64,000 nt of DNA from Ruegeria pomeroyi DSS-3 (lineage in GTDB: Bacteria > Pseudomonadota > Alphaproteobacteria > Rhodobacterales > Rhodobacteraceae): positions 124,001 through 188,000 of the forward strand of contig NC_006569.1 of assembly GCF_000011965.2 (NCBI RefSeq), given 5' to 3'. Within the stretch, counting starts at the first letter, position 1. Each line of letters starts with the position of its first letter. The translations under genes were made by a program, and so were the position numbers. Of the stretch, positions 1 through 8,271 are shown in pieces. The notes under the pieces were generated by a model, which saw only the letters and a list, made by a program, of their open reading frames with translations, searched no databases and had not been told where the DNA came from.

Positions 1-879
1 GAGCAAGAAAAGGAGCCGGAATCGGCTCGCGTCGAGGGAAGTCTTTGGGGCGGATTTGCCGAGTTGTTGGGGCTGAAACGGGTCGCGAGCGTAGCATCGA
101 GCCTCGGCGTGATGATGGGCACTATTCCAGGCGTTGGTGAGTTCACAGCCCAGTTCTTGTCTTACACATATGCCCAGAAGACTTCGAAGACACCGGAAGC
201 CTTTGGCGACGGGTCTCCCGAGGGGCTCGTGGCGTCGGAATGCGCCAATAACGCGGTGCCTGCGGCGGCCATGATTCCGCTTTTGGCGCTTGGTGTTCCC
301 GGCGAAGCGTTGACGGCGATGATGCTGTCGGTCTTCTACGTTCACAACGTCATTCCGGGGCCGCAACTGTTCCAGAATGAACTGGACTTCGTGATGGCCC
401 TTTATATGGCCATGCTTTTGCTGAACGTGATCGTGATCATCTTCCTGCTGTCATCCACAAACCTGCTGCTGAAGATCACCCAGATTCCGACCCGGTTCCT
501 GGGCATGATGATCCTGGTGCTGAGCTTCGTCGGGGTCTACTCGATGCGGAACTCTGCCGTTGATTGCGCGATGGCGGCGGGTTTCGGGATATTCGGCCTG
601 ATCCTGAAGCGACTCAATCTTCCGATTGTGCCGATTATTCTCGGCGTTGTCCTCGGGGCCATCATGGAGGTCAAACTCCGCAGCGCGATGGCGCGGATCG
701 AAGAGCCGCTGGATTGGTTCAATCGTCCGATCTCTGTGATCCTGATCCTGCTGATCCTGTTCGTGATCGGAAATCACTATCGGGCGCTCATTCTTGAGCA
801 CAGGTCGCGTCTGCAGAAGGCGGCCGATGGTGAACCCGAAGATGCAGCCGAAGGCAAGGTTGCCCCCGAGGGGTTCTGA
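1..879 (+). CDS. tctA: TTT-family transporter large permease TctA, 5' truncated
   Basis: This is the C-terminal 292 residues of the large membrane subunit of a tripartite tricarboxylate transporter. The frame is open from base 1, so the start lies outside the window. A Gly/Pro-rich stretch near residues 40-50 (GTIPGVGEF) and the segment around ECANNAVPAAAMIPLLALG are typical of TctA. They are followed by several hydrophobic spans, including one near residues 115-150 and another near 240-260. TctA uses a cation gradient to import a carboxylate delivered by a periplasmic TctC protein. The tctC gene follows after 135 bp, and a TctB-type small subunit is not visible before it, so tctB is probably upstream. 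Substrate is unknown; the shared motif with the oxygenase operon suggests an aromatic or related carboxylate (inference). Confidence 0.9.
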   Translation, partial: EQEKEPESARVEGSLWGGFAELLGLKRVASVASSLGVMMGTIPGVGEFTAQFLSYTYAQKTSKTPEAFGDGSPEGLVASECANNAVPAAAMIPLLALGVPGEALTAMMLSVFYVHNVIPGPQLFQNELDFVMALYMAMLLLNVIVIIFLLSSTNLLLKITQIPTRFLGMMILVLSFVGVYSMRNSAVDCAMAAGFGIFGLILKRLNLPIVPIILGVVLGAIMEVKLRSAMARIEEPLDWFNRPISVILILLILFVIGNHYRALILEHRSRLQKAADGEPEDAAEGKVAPEGF

Positions 880-894
880 CTTTGAGTCAATGTC

Positions 895-929
895 TATGCA
901 AATGCGAAGGTTTACATATAAAATAAAAT
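895..929 (+). promoter_or_regulatory. 35-bp cis-element shared with the dioxygenase operon, copy 1
   Basis: The block lies 15 bp after the tctA stop and 85 bp before the tctC start. It matches the block at 20741-20775 at 29 of 35 positions, on the same strand. Inside it TATGCAAA and TTTACATA form an imperfect inverted repeat (7 of 8) with an 8-bp spacer, as expected for a dimeric regulator site. The A/T-rich right half could include a -10 region for tctC. The regulator is not identified. Confidence 0.6.
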
Positions 930-1014
930 CCTGTATCATGTTTGCGAAGACCAATAACCAAGGATGCGCGGCACAAAGACCGCACATCCACCAGCCGACA
1001 GAGAGGACGTCTGA

Positions 1015-1953
1015 ATGAAAAAGCTATTTTCAGCACTAGCGCTTGGCGCAAGTTTGATGGGAACCGCTGCGGTTGCGGAATATCCCGAAAAACCGGTCGA
1101 GTTTGTCATTCCATTCCCGCCGGGGGACCTTGAGGACCTGCTGACGCGGATCATCGCCGATGAGTTTCAGGACACCTATGGTGTTCCGGCCGCGGTCGTG
1201 AACAAACCGGGCGGCGGCGGCGGCCCTTTCCCGGGAGCGGTGTCGGTCGCAAACGCGCCGGCGGATGGCTATACGATCGGGTCTTTTGTGATCGGCGTCC
1301 CGGTTGTCGGGCCCACAATTGGTATTCCGGATTTGCAGCCCGACCCCTTTGAACCCATTGGCATCTTCCTGACCTACCCGTTTGTCGTGGCCGCGAAGGG
1401 CGATGCCCCCTATTCCACGATGGAGGAGTTGGCCACCCATGCGAAGGACAACAGCGTCCTGTTCGGACACTTCGGCGAACGCTCAATTCCGCGCCGCCAC
1501 ATGATCGCAGTATCGCGGCAGCTTGGCTTTGAATTCTCGTCCGAGGCCGCGTTCGATGCGCTGGATTGCAACACATTGGCATCGGGTGACGCTGACGTGA
1601 TCTCGACGACGGCACAGCTGATCTTCCCGTGCCTCGACAATCTGAAAATCCTGGCCTCGGCGACGAACGAGCGTATCTCGATCATGCCGGATGTGCCGAC
1701 GATGGGAGAAATCGCACCAGAACTCGACCTGTCCACCTGGAACGGTCTGTTTGTTCACAAGGACACACCGGCAGACGTTCGGGAGAAAATCGAGGCGGTT
1801 GCGATCAAGGCCTTGAATTCCGATGCAGCGAAAGAACTTGCGGCGAACACCGGCGCGGTCATCTATTGGAAGTCTGCACAAGAGGCCAAAGCTCAGATCG
1901 AAAGCGATATCAAGGTCCTCAAGATCATCGACGATCTGGTTGCAGGCAACTAA
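1015..1953 (+). CDS. tctC: TTT-family periplasmic solute-binding protein (Bug/TctC)
   Basis: A 312-residue extracytoplasmic binding protein of the TctC/Bug family. It begins with a Sec signal peptide (MKKLFSALALGASLMG...AVA), cleaved before EYPEKP. The mature start, YPEKPVEFVIPFPPG, is the classic Bug opening, and a VVNKPGGGGG loop near residues 61-70 matches the family ligand-carboxylate loop. Length is normal for the family. It presents a carboxylate to the TctA permease encoded upstream. A hairpin at 1961-1984 separates it from the sulfatase gene, which would allow excess production of the binding protein. The substrate cannot be read from sequence. Confidence 0.93.
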   Translation: MKKLFSALALGASLMGTAAVAEYPEKPVEFVIPFPPGDLEDLLTRIIADEFQDTYGVPAAVVNKPGGGGGPFPGAVSVANAPADGYTIGSFVIGVPVVGPTIGIPDLQPDPFEPIGIFLTYPFVVAAKGDAPYSTMEELATHAKDNSVLFGHFGERSIPRRHMIAVSRQLGFEFSSEAAFDALDCNTLASGDADVISTTAQLIFPCLDNLKILASATNERISIMPDVPTMGEIAPELDLSTWNGLFVHKDTPADVREKIEAVAIKALNSDAAKELAANTGAVIYWKSAQEAKAQIESDIKVLKIIDDLVAGN

Positions 1954-1960
1954 ACCGGAT

Positions 1961-1984
1961 GCCGCCGGGTTCGTGCTCGGCGGC
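1961..1984 (+). terminator. Hairpin after tctC
   Basis: GCCGCCG (1961-1967) pairs with CGGCGGC (1978-1984) around a 10-nt loop and is followed by a short pyrimidine run containing four T. It sits 8 bp after the tctC stop and 25 bp before the sulfatase start, so it could act as a partial terminator or as a 3' stabiliser of tctC mRNA. Confidence 0.5.
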
Positions 1985-2009
1985 CTTTTCATCTACAGGC
2001 ACGGAATCC

Positions 2010-3668
2010 ATGACCCAAAACCGCAACATTCTGTGGATCATGTGTGACCAGCTGAGGTTTGATTACCTCAGCTGTTATGGTCATGAGCGCCTGAATACGC
2101 CAAACATCGACAAGCTGGCCAAGCGCGGCGTGCGTTTTACCAACGCCTATGTTCAGGCGACGGTATGCGGGCCATCGCGCATGTCGGCCTATACCGGGCG
2201 TTACGTGCGGTCGCACGGGTCCACGCAAAACGGTATCCCATTGCGTGTGGGGGAGCCGACATTGGGTGACCATCTGCGCGATGTGGGGATGCGGAATGTC
2301 CTGATCGGGAAAACCCATATGCGCCCTGATCTGGACGGGATGAAACGCCTGGGGATCGACCCGGACTCCGAAATCGGTGCGCGCGTTGGCGAAGGCGGGT
2401 TCGACGCCTTTGACCGGGACGACGGCGTTCACCCCACCGGATATCGCAAGAAAGAACCGGCCTACAACGACTACCTGCGCCATGCAGGTTTTCAGGCCGA
2501 AAACCCCTGGGAATTCTGGGCCAACTCGGCGGAAGGCAAGGGTGGAGAAAACCAGAGCGGATGGTTGTTGACCCATGCCGACAAGCCCGCGCGTGTGCCC
2601 GAAGAGCATTCGGAAACCGCGTATATGACGCGCCGCGCGATGGAGTTCATGGAGGCGGCGGAGAAGGACGGGCGGCCTTGGTGTGCCCACCTGTCCTATA
2701 TCAAACCGCATTGGCCCTATATCGTGCCCGCGCCCTATCATGACATGTTCGGGCCCGATGACGTCAAACCTGCCGTCAGGAGCGACGAAGAACTGAAGGC
2801 CGCCCATCCGCTCTTCAAGGCGATGACGGAAGAAGTCTATTCCCGCAACTTCGCCCGCGACGAGGTGCGCGAGAAGGTGATCCCGGCCTACATGGGGCTG
2901 ATCAAGCAGATTGACGACCAATTGGGGCAACTGTTTGCGTTCATGCAGGAACGGGGCCTCGATGAGAACACGATGATCGTTTTCACGGCGGATCACGGCG
3001 ATTATCTGGGCGATCACTGGATGGGTGAAAAGTATCTGTTCTACGAGGCCGCCGCGAAGGTCCCGCTGATCATCTACGACCCTTCGGACAAGGCGGATGC
3101 GACCCGCGGAACGGTTTCGGATGCTCTGGTCGAGATGATCGACCTTGCCCCCACATTCGTGGACTATGCCGGTGGCGTGCCGCCCATGCATATCCTCGAA
3201 GGCAAGTCTCTGTTGCCGCTTTTGCACGACGACGACAGTTCATGGGACCGACAGTATGTGTTCTCAGAGCTCGATTACTCGAACCTTCCCGCCCGACTAA
3301 AGCTGGGTCGCGACATTCAGGATTGCCGCGCGACGATGGTTTTCGACGGTCGCTACAAGTTGGTCGAAGTCATGGGCTTTGCGCCTATCCTGTTCGATCT
3401 TGAGGTCGACCCGGACGAGCTGAAGGACCTGGGCCGCGATCCGTCGGCAGAAGAGGTCCGGCAACGTCTTACCTCCGCGCTGGATGCATGGCACCGCAAC
3501 ACTCGGCAGCGGATTACGAAAAGCGACGCGGCCTATCGGGCCTTGGACCCGGTTCTTCGTGAAAGTGACCCGGATCTGATGGCGGGTGTCATCATCGGCT
3601 ATTGGGACGAAGACGAGGTCGAGGCCGAAAAACGCAGGATCGCGCGCATTCTTGGTGAAAACTCGTAG
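2010..3668 (+). CDS. Sulfatase / phosphonate-monoester-hydrolase-like enzyme
   Basis: A 552-residue member of the alkaline-phosphatase superfamily, sulfatase branch. CGPSR at residues 53-57 fits the C/S-x-P-x-R motif whose Cys is converted to formylglycine. Metal ligands are visible in the N-terminal strand (MCDQLRFD) and in TADHGDYLGDH (Asp328-His329). No signal peptide is seen, which points to a cytoplasmic enzyme acting on an imported sulfate (or phosphonate) ester. I chose the ATG at 2010 because the reading frame extends upstream only through tctC sequence. It probably forms a unit with tctA/tctC, suggesting an imported sulfated carboxylate that is de-esterified (inference). Sulfatase versus phosphonate monoester hydrolase cannot be decided here. 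Confidence 0.88.
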   Translation: MTQNRNILWIMCDQLRFDYLSCYGHERLNTPNIDKLAKRGVRFTNAYVQATVCGPSRMSAYTGRYVRSHGSTQNGIPLRVGEPTLGDHLRDVGMRNVLIGKTHMRPDLDGMKRLGIDPDSEIGARVGEGGFDAFDRDDGVHPTGYRKKEPAYNDYLRHAGFQAENPWEFWANSAEGKGGENQSGWLLTHADKPARVPEEHSETAYMTRRAMEFMEAAEKDGRPWCAHLSYIKPHWPYIVPAPYHDMFGPDDVKPAVRSDEELKAAHPLFKAMTEEVYSRNFARDEVREKVIPAYMGLIKQIDDQLGQLFAFMQERGLDENTMIVFTADHGDYLGDHWMGEKYLFYEAAAKVPLIIYDPSDKADATRGTVSDALVEMIDLAPTFVDYAGGVPPMHILEGKSLLPLLHDDDSSWDRQYVFSELDYSNLPARLKLGRDIQDCRATMVFDGRYKLVEVMGFAPILFDLEVDPDELKDLGRDPSAEEVRQRLTSALDAWHRNTRQRITKSDAAYRALDPVLRESDPDLMAGVIIGYWDEDEVEAEKRRIARILGENS

Positions 3669-4049
3669 GAGCTGTGGTCACTGGCCAGGACAGCGGGGAA
3701 CGCTTTCCAGTAAGATGCAGGATCGCGCATGATTTATCTCAGTGACAATGTGCCATTTGAGCCCACAGAATTCTCCACACCATAACCTCCTGATTTCGCT
3801 GGTGCAGAAACTGTCGCAAAAATCACTTGTTGGGCCAAGACATCCAAGGTCGGCTGTGCGGGACATTGCTGCCCTTCGGACTTTTGTTACGAATGTCCAC
3901 TCTCTGGCGTTCGCGACCGCGGCGAAAAGCATTTGGACGGGTACCGGATATTCGCTGCAACTCATAACCTAATTGGGACCAAGACAGAAAGAAGGCGTTC
4001 ACAGCATTGACTCCCGGGTCTTTTAAGACGGCGCAACCGCACATTTCCG
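3669..4049. other. Intergenic stretch without a supported gene
   Basis: Short open frames exist on both strands but none has family features or a convincing start. Before the IS inserted at 4059, this stretch ran directly into the sequence at 5117, so it formed one intergenic region of about 650 bp between the sulfatase and the CHAT gene. Confidence 0.5.
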
Positions 4050-4058
4050 CCGCCCAAG
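4050..4058. repeat. 9-bp target-site duplication, left copy
   Basis: CCGCCCAAG immediately left of the IS end; an identical copy lies at 5108-5116. Nine bp is the duplication length of IS903-group IS5 elements. Confidence 0.93.
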
Positions 4059-5107
4059 GGCTCTGTTGCACAAATCAGCTGAGGGCCGGGCTTCCCCTTT
4101 CCCCGGACAGAGTCATCCCATAGCATCTGTGATGGGCGTGCCGAGCGCGGTGAAGCCGTTCAGGACGGCAACACGGAGCTGGAACTCTGCGACCTGACGG
4201 TCGAAGTCCCGCGCGGTCAGACGCTGACCCAGGAGCTTGACGCAGTGCATCTTGGTCTCGGCCCGGCTTCGTCGGTGATAGCCGCTCCATAGTCGCCAGA
4301 TGGTCCGCCCGACGCGCTTCGATGTCCGAAGGATCTCGTTTCGTGCGATGGCCCCGGCGGTGTCGGGTTTCCACGGCTTGGCGTTCTTGCGGGGCGGGAT
4401 GATTGCGGCGGCCCCTCGGGCGGCGATGGCTTCATGGCACTTGCGGGTGTCGAAGGCGCCGTCGGCGGTGACGCTGCCGATCTCTTGCTCGGGCGGGATC
4501 TGGTCCAGCAGTTCGGGCAGCATGGGCGCATCGCCGATCTCACTGGTGGTGAACTCGGCGGCCCGGATTTCCAAGGACTTCTCGTCAATTCCGATGTGGA
4601 TCTTGCGCCAGACGCGCCGTTTCGTGCCGCCATGCTTGCGGGCGTTCCACTCGCCTTCGCCCTCGACCTTGATCCCCGTGCTGTCGATCAAAAGGTGTAA
4701 CGGGCCGTCTGATCCGCGATAGGGGATATTGACCTTCAGGGTCTTTTGACGGCGCGACAGCGTGCTGAAGTCGGGCACCGCCCAGTCCAGGTCGATCAGG
4801 CCCAAAAGGCTCTCGACGAACTCGGTTGTCTGCCTGAGCGCCATCCCGAACAGAACCTTCATCGTCAGGCAGGTCTGGACCGCAGCATCACTGTAGTCGG
4901 GCTGCCGCCCGCGCTTGCCGGTTGGCGCGGCGTCCCAGGTCATGGCGGGGTCGAACCAGATCGTTAGCGAGCCCCGGCGCTTGAGCGCCTTGTTGTAGGC
5001 CGGCCAGTTCCTGGTCTTGTAGGTAGGAGGTGTCGGTCTGCTCATGCCTCACAGCTACCATGCTGGATTCACGAGATGAATCCCTCACGGATTTGTGCAA
5101 CAGAGCC
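4059..5107 (-). mobile_element. Intact IS5-family element, IS903 group
   Basis: The element is 1049 bp, bounded by perfect 18-bp terminal inverted repeats starting GGCTCTGTTGCACAAATC (4059-4076 and 5090-5107). The repeats resemble the IS903 end. It carries one uninterrupted transposase on the minus strand and is flanked by identical 9-bp duplications, so the insertion is recent and probably still mobile. It landed about 90 bp upstream of the predicted promoter of the CHAT-SIR2-HNH cassette. Confidence 0.95.
4113..5045 (-). CDS. IS5/IS903-group transposase
   Basis: A 310-residue DDE transposase. The three acidic residues are visible in LLIDSTG (about residue 123), TADGAFD (about residue 194) and SRAETKMH (about residue 261). 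The N-terminus (YKTRNWPAYNKALKRRGSL) is typical of this group in Rhodobacterales. The gene fills the element between the inverted repeats and has no frameshift. It catalyses cut-and-paste transposition of the host IS. Confidence 0.95.
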   Translation of the reverse strand: MSRPTPPTYKTRNWPAYNKALKRRGSLTIWFDPAMTWDAAPTGKRGRQPDYSDAAVQTCLTMKVLFGMALRQTTEFVESLLGLIDLDWAVPDFSTLSRRQKTLKVNIPYRGSDGPLHLLIDSTGIKVEGEGEWNARKHGGTKRRVWRKIHIGIDEKSLEIRAAEFTTSEIGDAPMLPELLDQIPPEQEIGSVTADGAFDTRKCHEAIAARGAAAIIPPRKNAKPWKPDTAGAIARNEILRTSKRVGRTIWRLWSGYHRRSRAETKMHCVKLLGQRLTARDFDRQVAEFQLRVAVLNGFTALGTPITDAMG

Positions 5108-5116
5108 CCGCCCAAG
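5108..5116. repeat. 9-bp target-site duplication, right copy
   Basis: CCGCCCAAG, identical to 4050-4058. Confidence 0.93.
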
Positions 5117-5199
5117 GATAAACTCTCGGGAAATTTGCCAATACTTTCGATCGATGAGGCCGTCGGTTTCGGCTTACTCCAGTACCTAGCGCAGCAGGC

Positions 5200-5228
5200 T
5201 TAACAAGCACGACCTCGTAGCTTATACA
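5200..5228 (+). promoter_or_regulatory. Candidate sigma70 promoter of the CHAT-SIR2-HNH operon
   Basis: TTAACA (5200-5205) and TATACA (5223-5228) are separated by 17 bp. This is the best -35/-10 pair in the 200-bp leader before the first gene. It lies to the right of the IS, so the insertion does not separate promoter and operon. Confidence 0.35.
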
Positions 5229-5319
5229 TTTGGAGTTAGTTATTTAGCGCCGGTTCAGTCAACTGGCAGAAATTTTGCGGCGGCAGTTTCGGTGCCTGCG
5301 CCCCGGACAGTCCGCAGAG

Positions 5320-8235
5320 ATGGCTTTGGGTGGCATGACAAAAATTACATGGCAAAGCAGCGAATCCTTCGAGGTTGAAGAAGCCGGAACCCACCATGTC
5401 AGGCGCGGCGGTCTAGGACAGGGGGCCGACGATCCCCTGACCGGCCTCTTCGCGCAGCCGGAAGTCCGGAAAGTCTTCGAAGTCGTCGAAGCGCAGCGGC
5501 ACGTCGTCCGTCCGACCAAGCGCTCCGCCGGGCCGAACGAGATCGCGGTGCGGCTGGATGTGGACGACGGGGCGGACTATATCCTTGCCGTTCGACATCC
5601 TTCGGGGGCCATTCAGTTCATCGGCGGCCAGGAAATAGGCGCGGGCGGCAAGCGGTCGAATTCGGCCCTGCGGACGCGGCGCACCAGGAATTACGCTATC
5701 GAATTCCGCGCGCCGATTTCGTTCTACGCGGAGAAGGATGTGCGCAGGGGCATCGTCGGCGACATCAAAGACGCCGTGGTCGATGCGATCGTCATCAAGG
5801 TCAAGGACTTCATCGCGAAGAAGACCGTGGACCTTGCCGAGGCCGCGATCTGGAAATTGCTGGGACGCGAACCGGGCATGAAACAGCTTTCCATCGAAAA
5901 CGGGCGACTGAATCTGGCGCCCGTGTCCGGACGGATTAAGCCCGGCCCGAACGGGCGGGCGCTCTTGTTCATCCACGGCACATTTTCGACCACCGACGGC
6001 AGTTTTGGCGATCTGGCGAGTGCCGAATTCTTTGGCGAACTTGCGAGGACCTATGGCAACGCCATCTATGGCTTCGACCATTATTCGGTCAGCGTCACAC
6101 CGGAGAAGAATGCAAGCGACATCCTGAAAACGCTGCCCAGCGGCGGTATCGACTGCGATGTCGTCACCCATTCGCGCGGCGGCCTCGTCCTTCGGACACT
6201 GAACGAGCGGCAAGGCGATCTGTCCCAGGGCAAACGCTTCCGACTTCAGAGGGCGGCCCTTGTCGCCTGCCCGAACGAGGGCACCCAACTAGCCACGCCC
6301 GACCGCTGGCAGGGCACCCTTGGCTGGTTAGCCAACCTCCTCGATCTCTTTCCGCCCAATCCGATAACCTCGAACGCGGCTCTGGTCATGCATTGGGTCA
6401 CCTGGTTCGCCAAGGTCGGCGTCGCCGCCGCCGAGGGCTTGGACGCGATGAACATGACCGGCGCGCAGATCCGGCAACTCCAATCCCCGCCCTCTCCGGC
6501 GCCCGGGCAATATTCCGCGCTGGTGTCGAACTGCGAACCCAACGGCAAGCTCTGGGCAAGGGCGCTCGATCTAGGCATCGACTGGTTCTTCGACGAGGCC
6601 AACGACCTTGTGGTTCCGACCTCCGGGGGCTGGCGCATCGACCGGGTGCCGGACTTCATCCCGAAGGATCAGATCGGCGCCTACGGCCCCGGCGGGAATA
6701 TCCCCGCAGGCCCGCGTCAGGTGACCCATATCAGCTTCTTCGACCGAGCCGAGACGCTGCAGTTCGTGCTGCGCGCCCTTTCCGGCGCACCTCAACACCT
6801 TCCAGAGTTGGACTTGGCACGGGCGCTGCCGGTCTCGCGCAGCGCCGACGGTGCCGTGCTGCCAGCCATGGCAGAGGAGGTGGAACCGCAGGTCGCAGAG
6901 TTGCCCGCGTTTGAGACCGTGCTGCACCGCGCGGAGGCCGCTGCGCCCCGGAAGGCTCCCGCGCGGCGGCTTGCGGCGCATCCCAATTCATCGGTCTTCG
7001 AACTTATCGTGCTCGACCCCGAGCAGATCACCCGGATGGGTTTTCCGCGCGTCGAGGAGGAAGAGGCCGAAGACGGTCACGGCACGCCGTTTCTCTATGC
7101 CGCGTATGGCGGTGCCCGCGTCATGGTGCCCTTCTACTTAAAAAAAGCGCATCTCCCACCCAAGACGGGCAACGAAACCGAGGACAAGCGACTGAAATCC
7201 ATGGCGGCCGAGATGGGCCAGAGATGGGGCAAGTTGTTCGGCTTTCACCGGCGGGTGCAAAGCGTCCTCGATGGCAATCCGCGCGCCAGAGAACTGAGCC
7301 CGGATGAACTACGCATCTTCGGCGAACTGTTGTTCGAAACGCTGTTGCCCCAGGAAGTTCGCCGACTGTACGACGTCGCCCGTTCACGAGAGCACGACAA
7401 ACTGTTCGTCATCTTCACCTCGATGATCCACTGGGTCTTCGACATGCCTTGGGAATTTGCTCGCGACCCGGAACGCGGCACCTATCTTGCCACCGAGGAC
7501 GTGCATTTCATCCGCAACGTCCTGACACAGACCCCGGTCGAAAAACTGAGCCCGCGGGAAAGCCTGAAGATACTGATCGCAACCTCAGAACCACGAGATC
7601 AGAGACGGGTCTCTGCGACGGAAGAGATTGCCAAGCTACGCAAGGCGATAACCGAACTGCAGCGGGACGGGCTTATCGAATTCGAAATCCGGAAGAATGC
7701 GACGCCGCGTAACCTGCACCACGAAATCGCTACCGGAAATTACGACGTGGTCCACTTCATCGGGCACGGTTACTGGAACACTAAATCGGGTGAATCCGGT
7801 CTGGTGCTGGAGGACGAGACCGGCAATTCTAGGCCCTTGGGAGGGCGGCCCCTGCGCGAAATCCTGTCGGGCCGGGGCATTCGGCTGGTTTTCCTGAACG
7901 CCTGCGACACCGGGCGCAGCCGCCGCGCTTCCGGCGTGGAAACAACCTCGCTGGCTGGGGTGGCGCAAGATCTGTTCGGTCGCGGCGTGCCTAATGTCGT
8001 GGCCAACCAGTTTCCGGTCGGGGACAATGCGGCGGTCGCCTTCGCGCGCACGATCTACGAATACCTTGCCCACGGCAAGACGATCGCGCAATCTGTCCGC
8101 GAGGCGCGGATCTCGGCAAACTACGAGAAAGACGGTCAAAGCATGGATTGGGCGATCCCGGTGGCCTATGCACGCGATCCCGAGGACCGGCTGGTGGTGG
8201 AAAGAAAGGCTGCGGGGGGCGATGGTCTTGGCTGA
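5320..8235 (+). CDS. Alpha/beta-hydrolase - CHAT protease fusion (candidate defence effector)
   Basis: A protein of about 971 residues with two enzyme-like domains. After an uncharacterised N-terminal region of about 200 residues comes a lipase-like alpha/beta-hydrolase: the strand and oxyanion region ALLFIHGTFS has His219, and the nucleophile elbow THSRGG places Ser285. After a linker near residues 500-560, the C-terminal half is a caspase-like CHAT domain. Its probable catalytic dyad is His816 (VVHFIGHG) and Cys862 (LNACDTG). CHAT proteases are known effectors or regulators in prokaryotic immunity; here the protease is joined to a possible lipase. I took the ATG at 5320; an ATG at 5335 or a TTG at 5275 is possible. 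It is first in an operon with the SIR2-ATPase gene. No signal peptide is seen. Confidence 0.85.
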   Translation: MALGGMTKITWQSSESFEVEEAGTHHVRRGGLGQGADDPLTGLFAQPEVRKVFEVVEAQRHVVRPTKRSAGPNEIAVRLDVDDGADYILAVRHPSGAIQFIGGQEIGAGGKRSNSALRTRRTRNYAIEFRAPISFYAEKDVRRGIVGDIKDAVVDAIVIKVKDFIAKKTVDLAEAAIWKLLGREPGMKQLSIENGRLNLAPVSGRIKPGPNGRALLFIHGTFSTTDGSFGDLASAEFFGELARTYGNAIYGFDHYSVSVTPEKNASDILKTLPSGGIDCDVVTHSRGGLVLRTLNERQGDLSQGKRFRLQRAALVACPNEGTQLATPDRWQGTLGWLANLLDLFPPNPITSNAALVMHWVTWFAKVGVAAAEGLDAMNMTGAQIRQLQSPPSPAPGQYSALVSNCEPNGKLWARALDLGIDWFFDEANDLVVPTSGGWRIDRVPDFIPKDQIGAYGPGGNIPAGPRQVTHISFFDRAETLQFVLRALSGAPQHLPELDLARALPVSRSADGAVLPAMAEEVEPQVAELPAFETVLHRAEAAAPRKAPARRLAAHPNSSVFELIVLDPEQITRMGFPRVEEEEAEDGHGTPFLYAAYGGARVMVPFYLKKAHLPPKTGNETEDKRLKSMAAEMGQRWGKLFGFHRRVQSVLDGNPRARELSPDELRIFGELLFETLLPQEVRRLYDVARSREHDKLFVIFTSMIHWVFDMPWEFARDPERGTYLATEDVHFIRNVLTQTPVEKLSPRESLKILIATSEPRDQRRVSATEEIAKLRKAITELQRDGLIEFEIRKNATPRNLHHEIATGNYDVVHFIGHGYWNTKSGESGLVLEDETGNSRPLGGRPLREILSGRGIRLVFLNACDTGRSRRASGVETTSLAGVAQDLFGRGVPNVVANQFPVGDNAAVAFARTIYEYLAHGKTIAQSVREARISANYEKDGQSMDWAIPVAYARDPEDRLVVERKAAGGDGLG

Positions 8236-8271
8236 CGCCTTTCGCCTGGCTCAATGCAAGGTGTTCACGGG

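Noticed and set aside
1629..2009. In-frame upstream extension of the sulfatase reading frame.
   Set aside because: It runs antiphase through the tctC coding sequence; the sulfatase fold begins at MTQNRNILWIMCDQ (2010).
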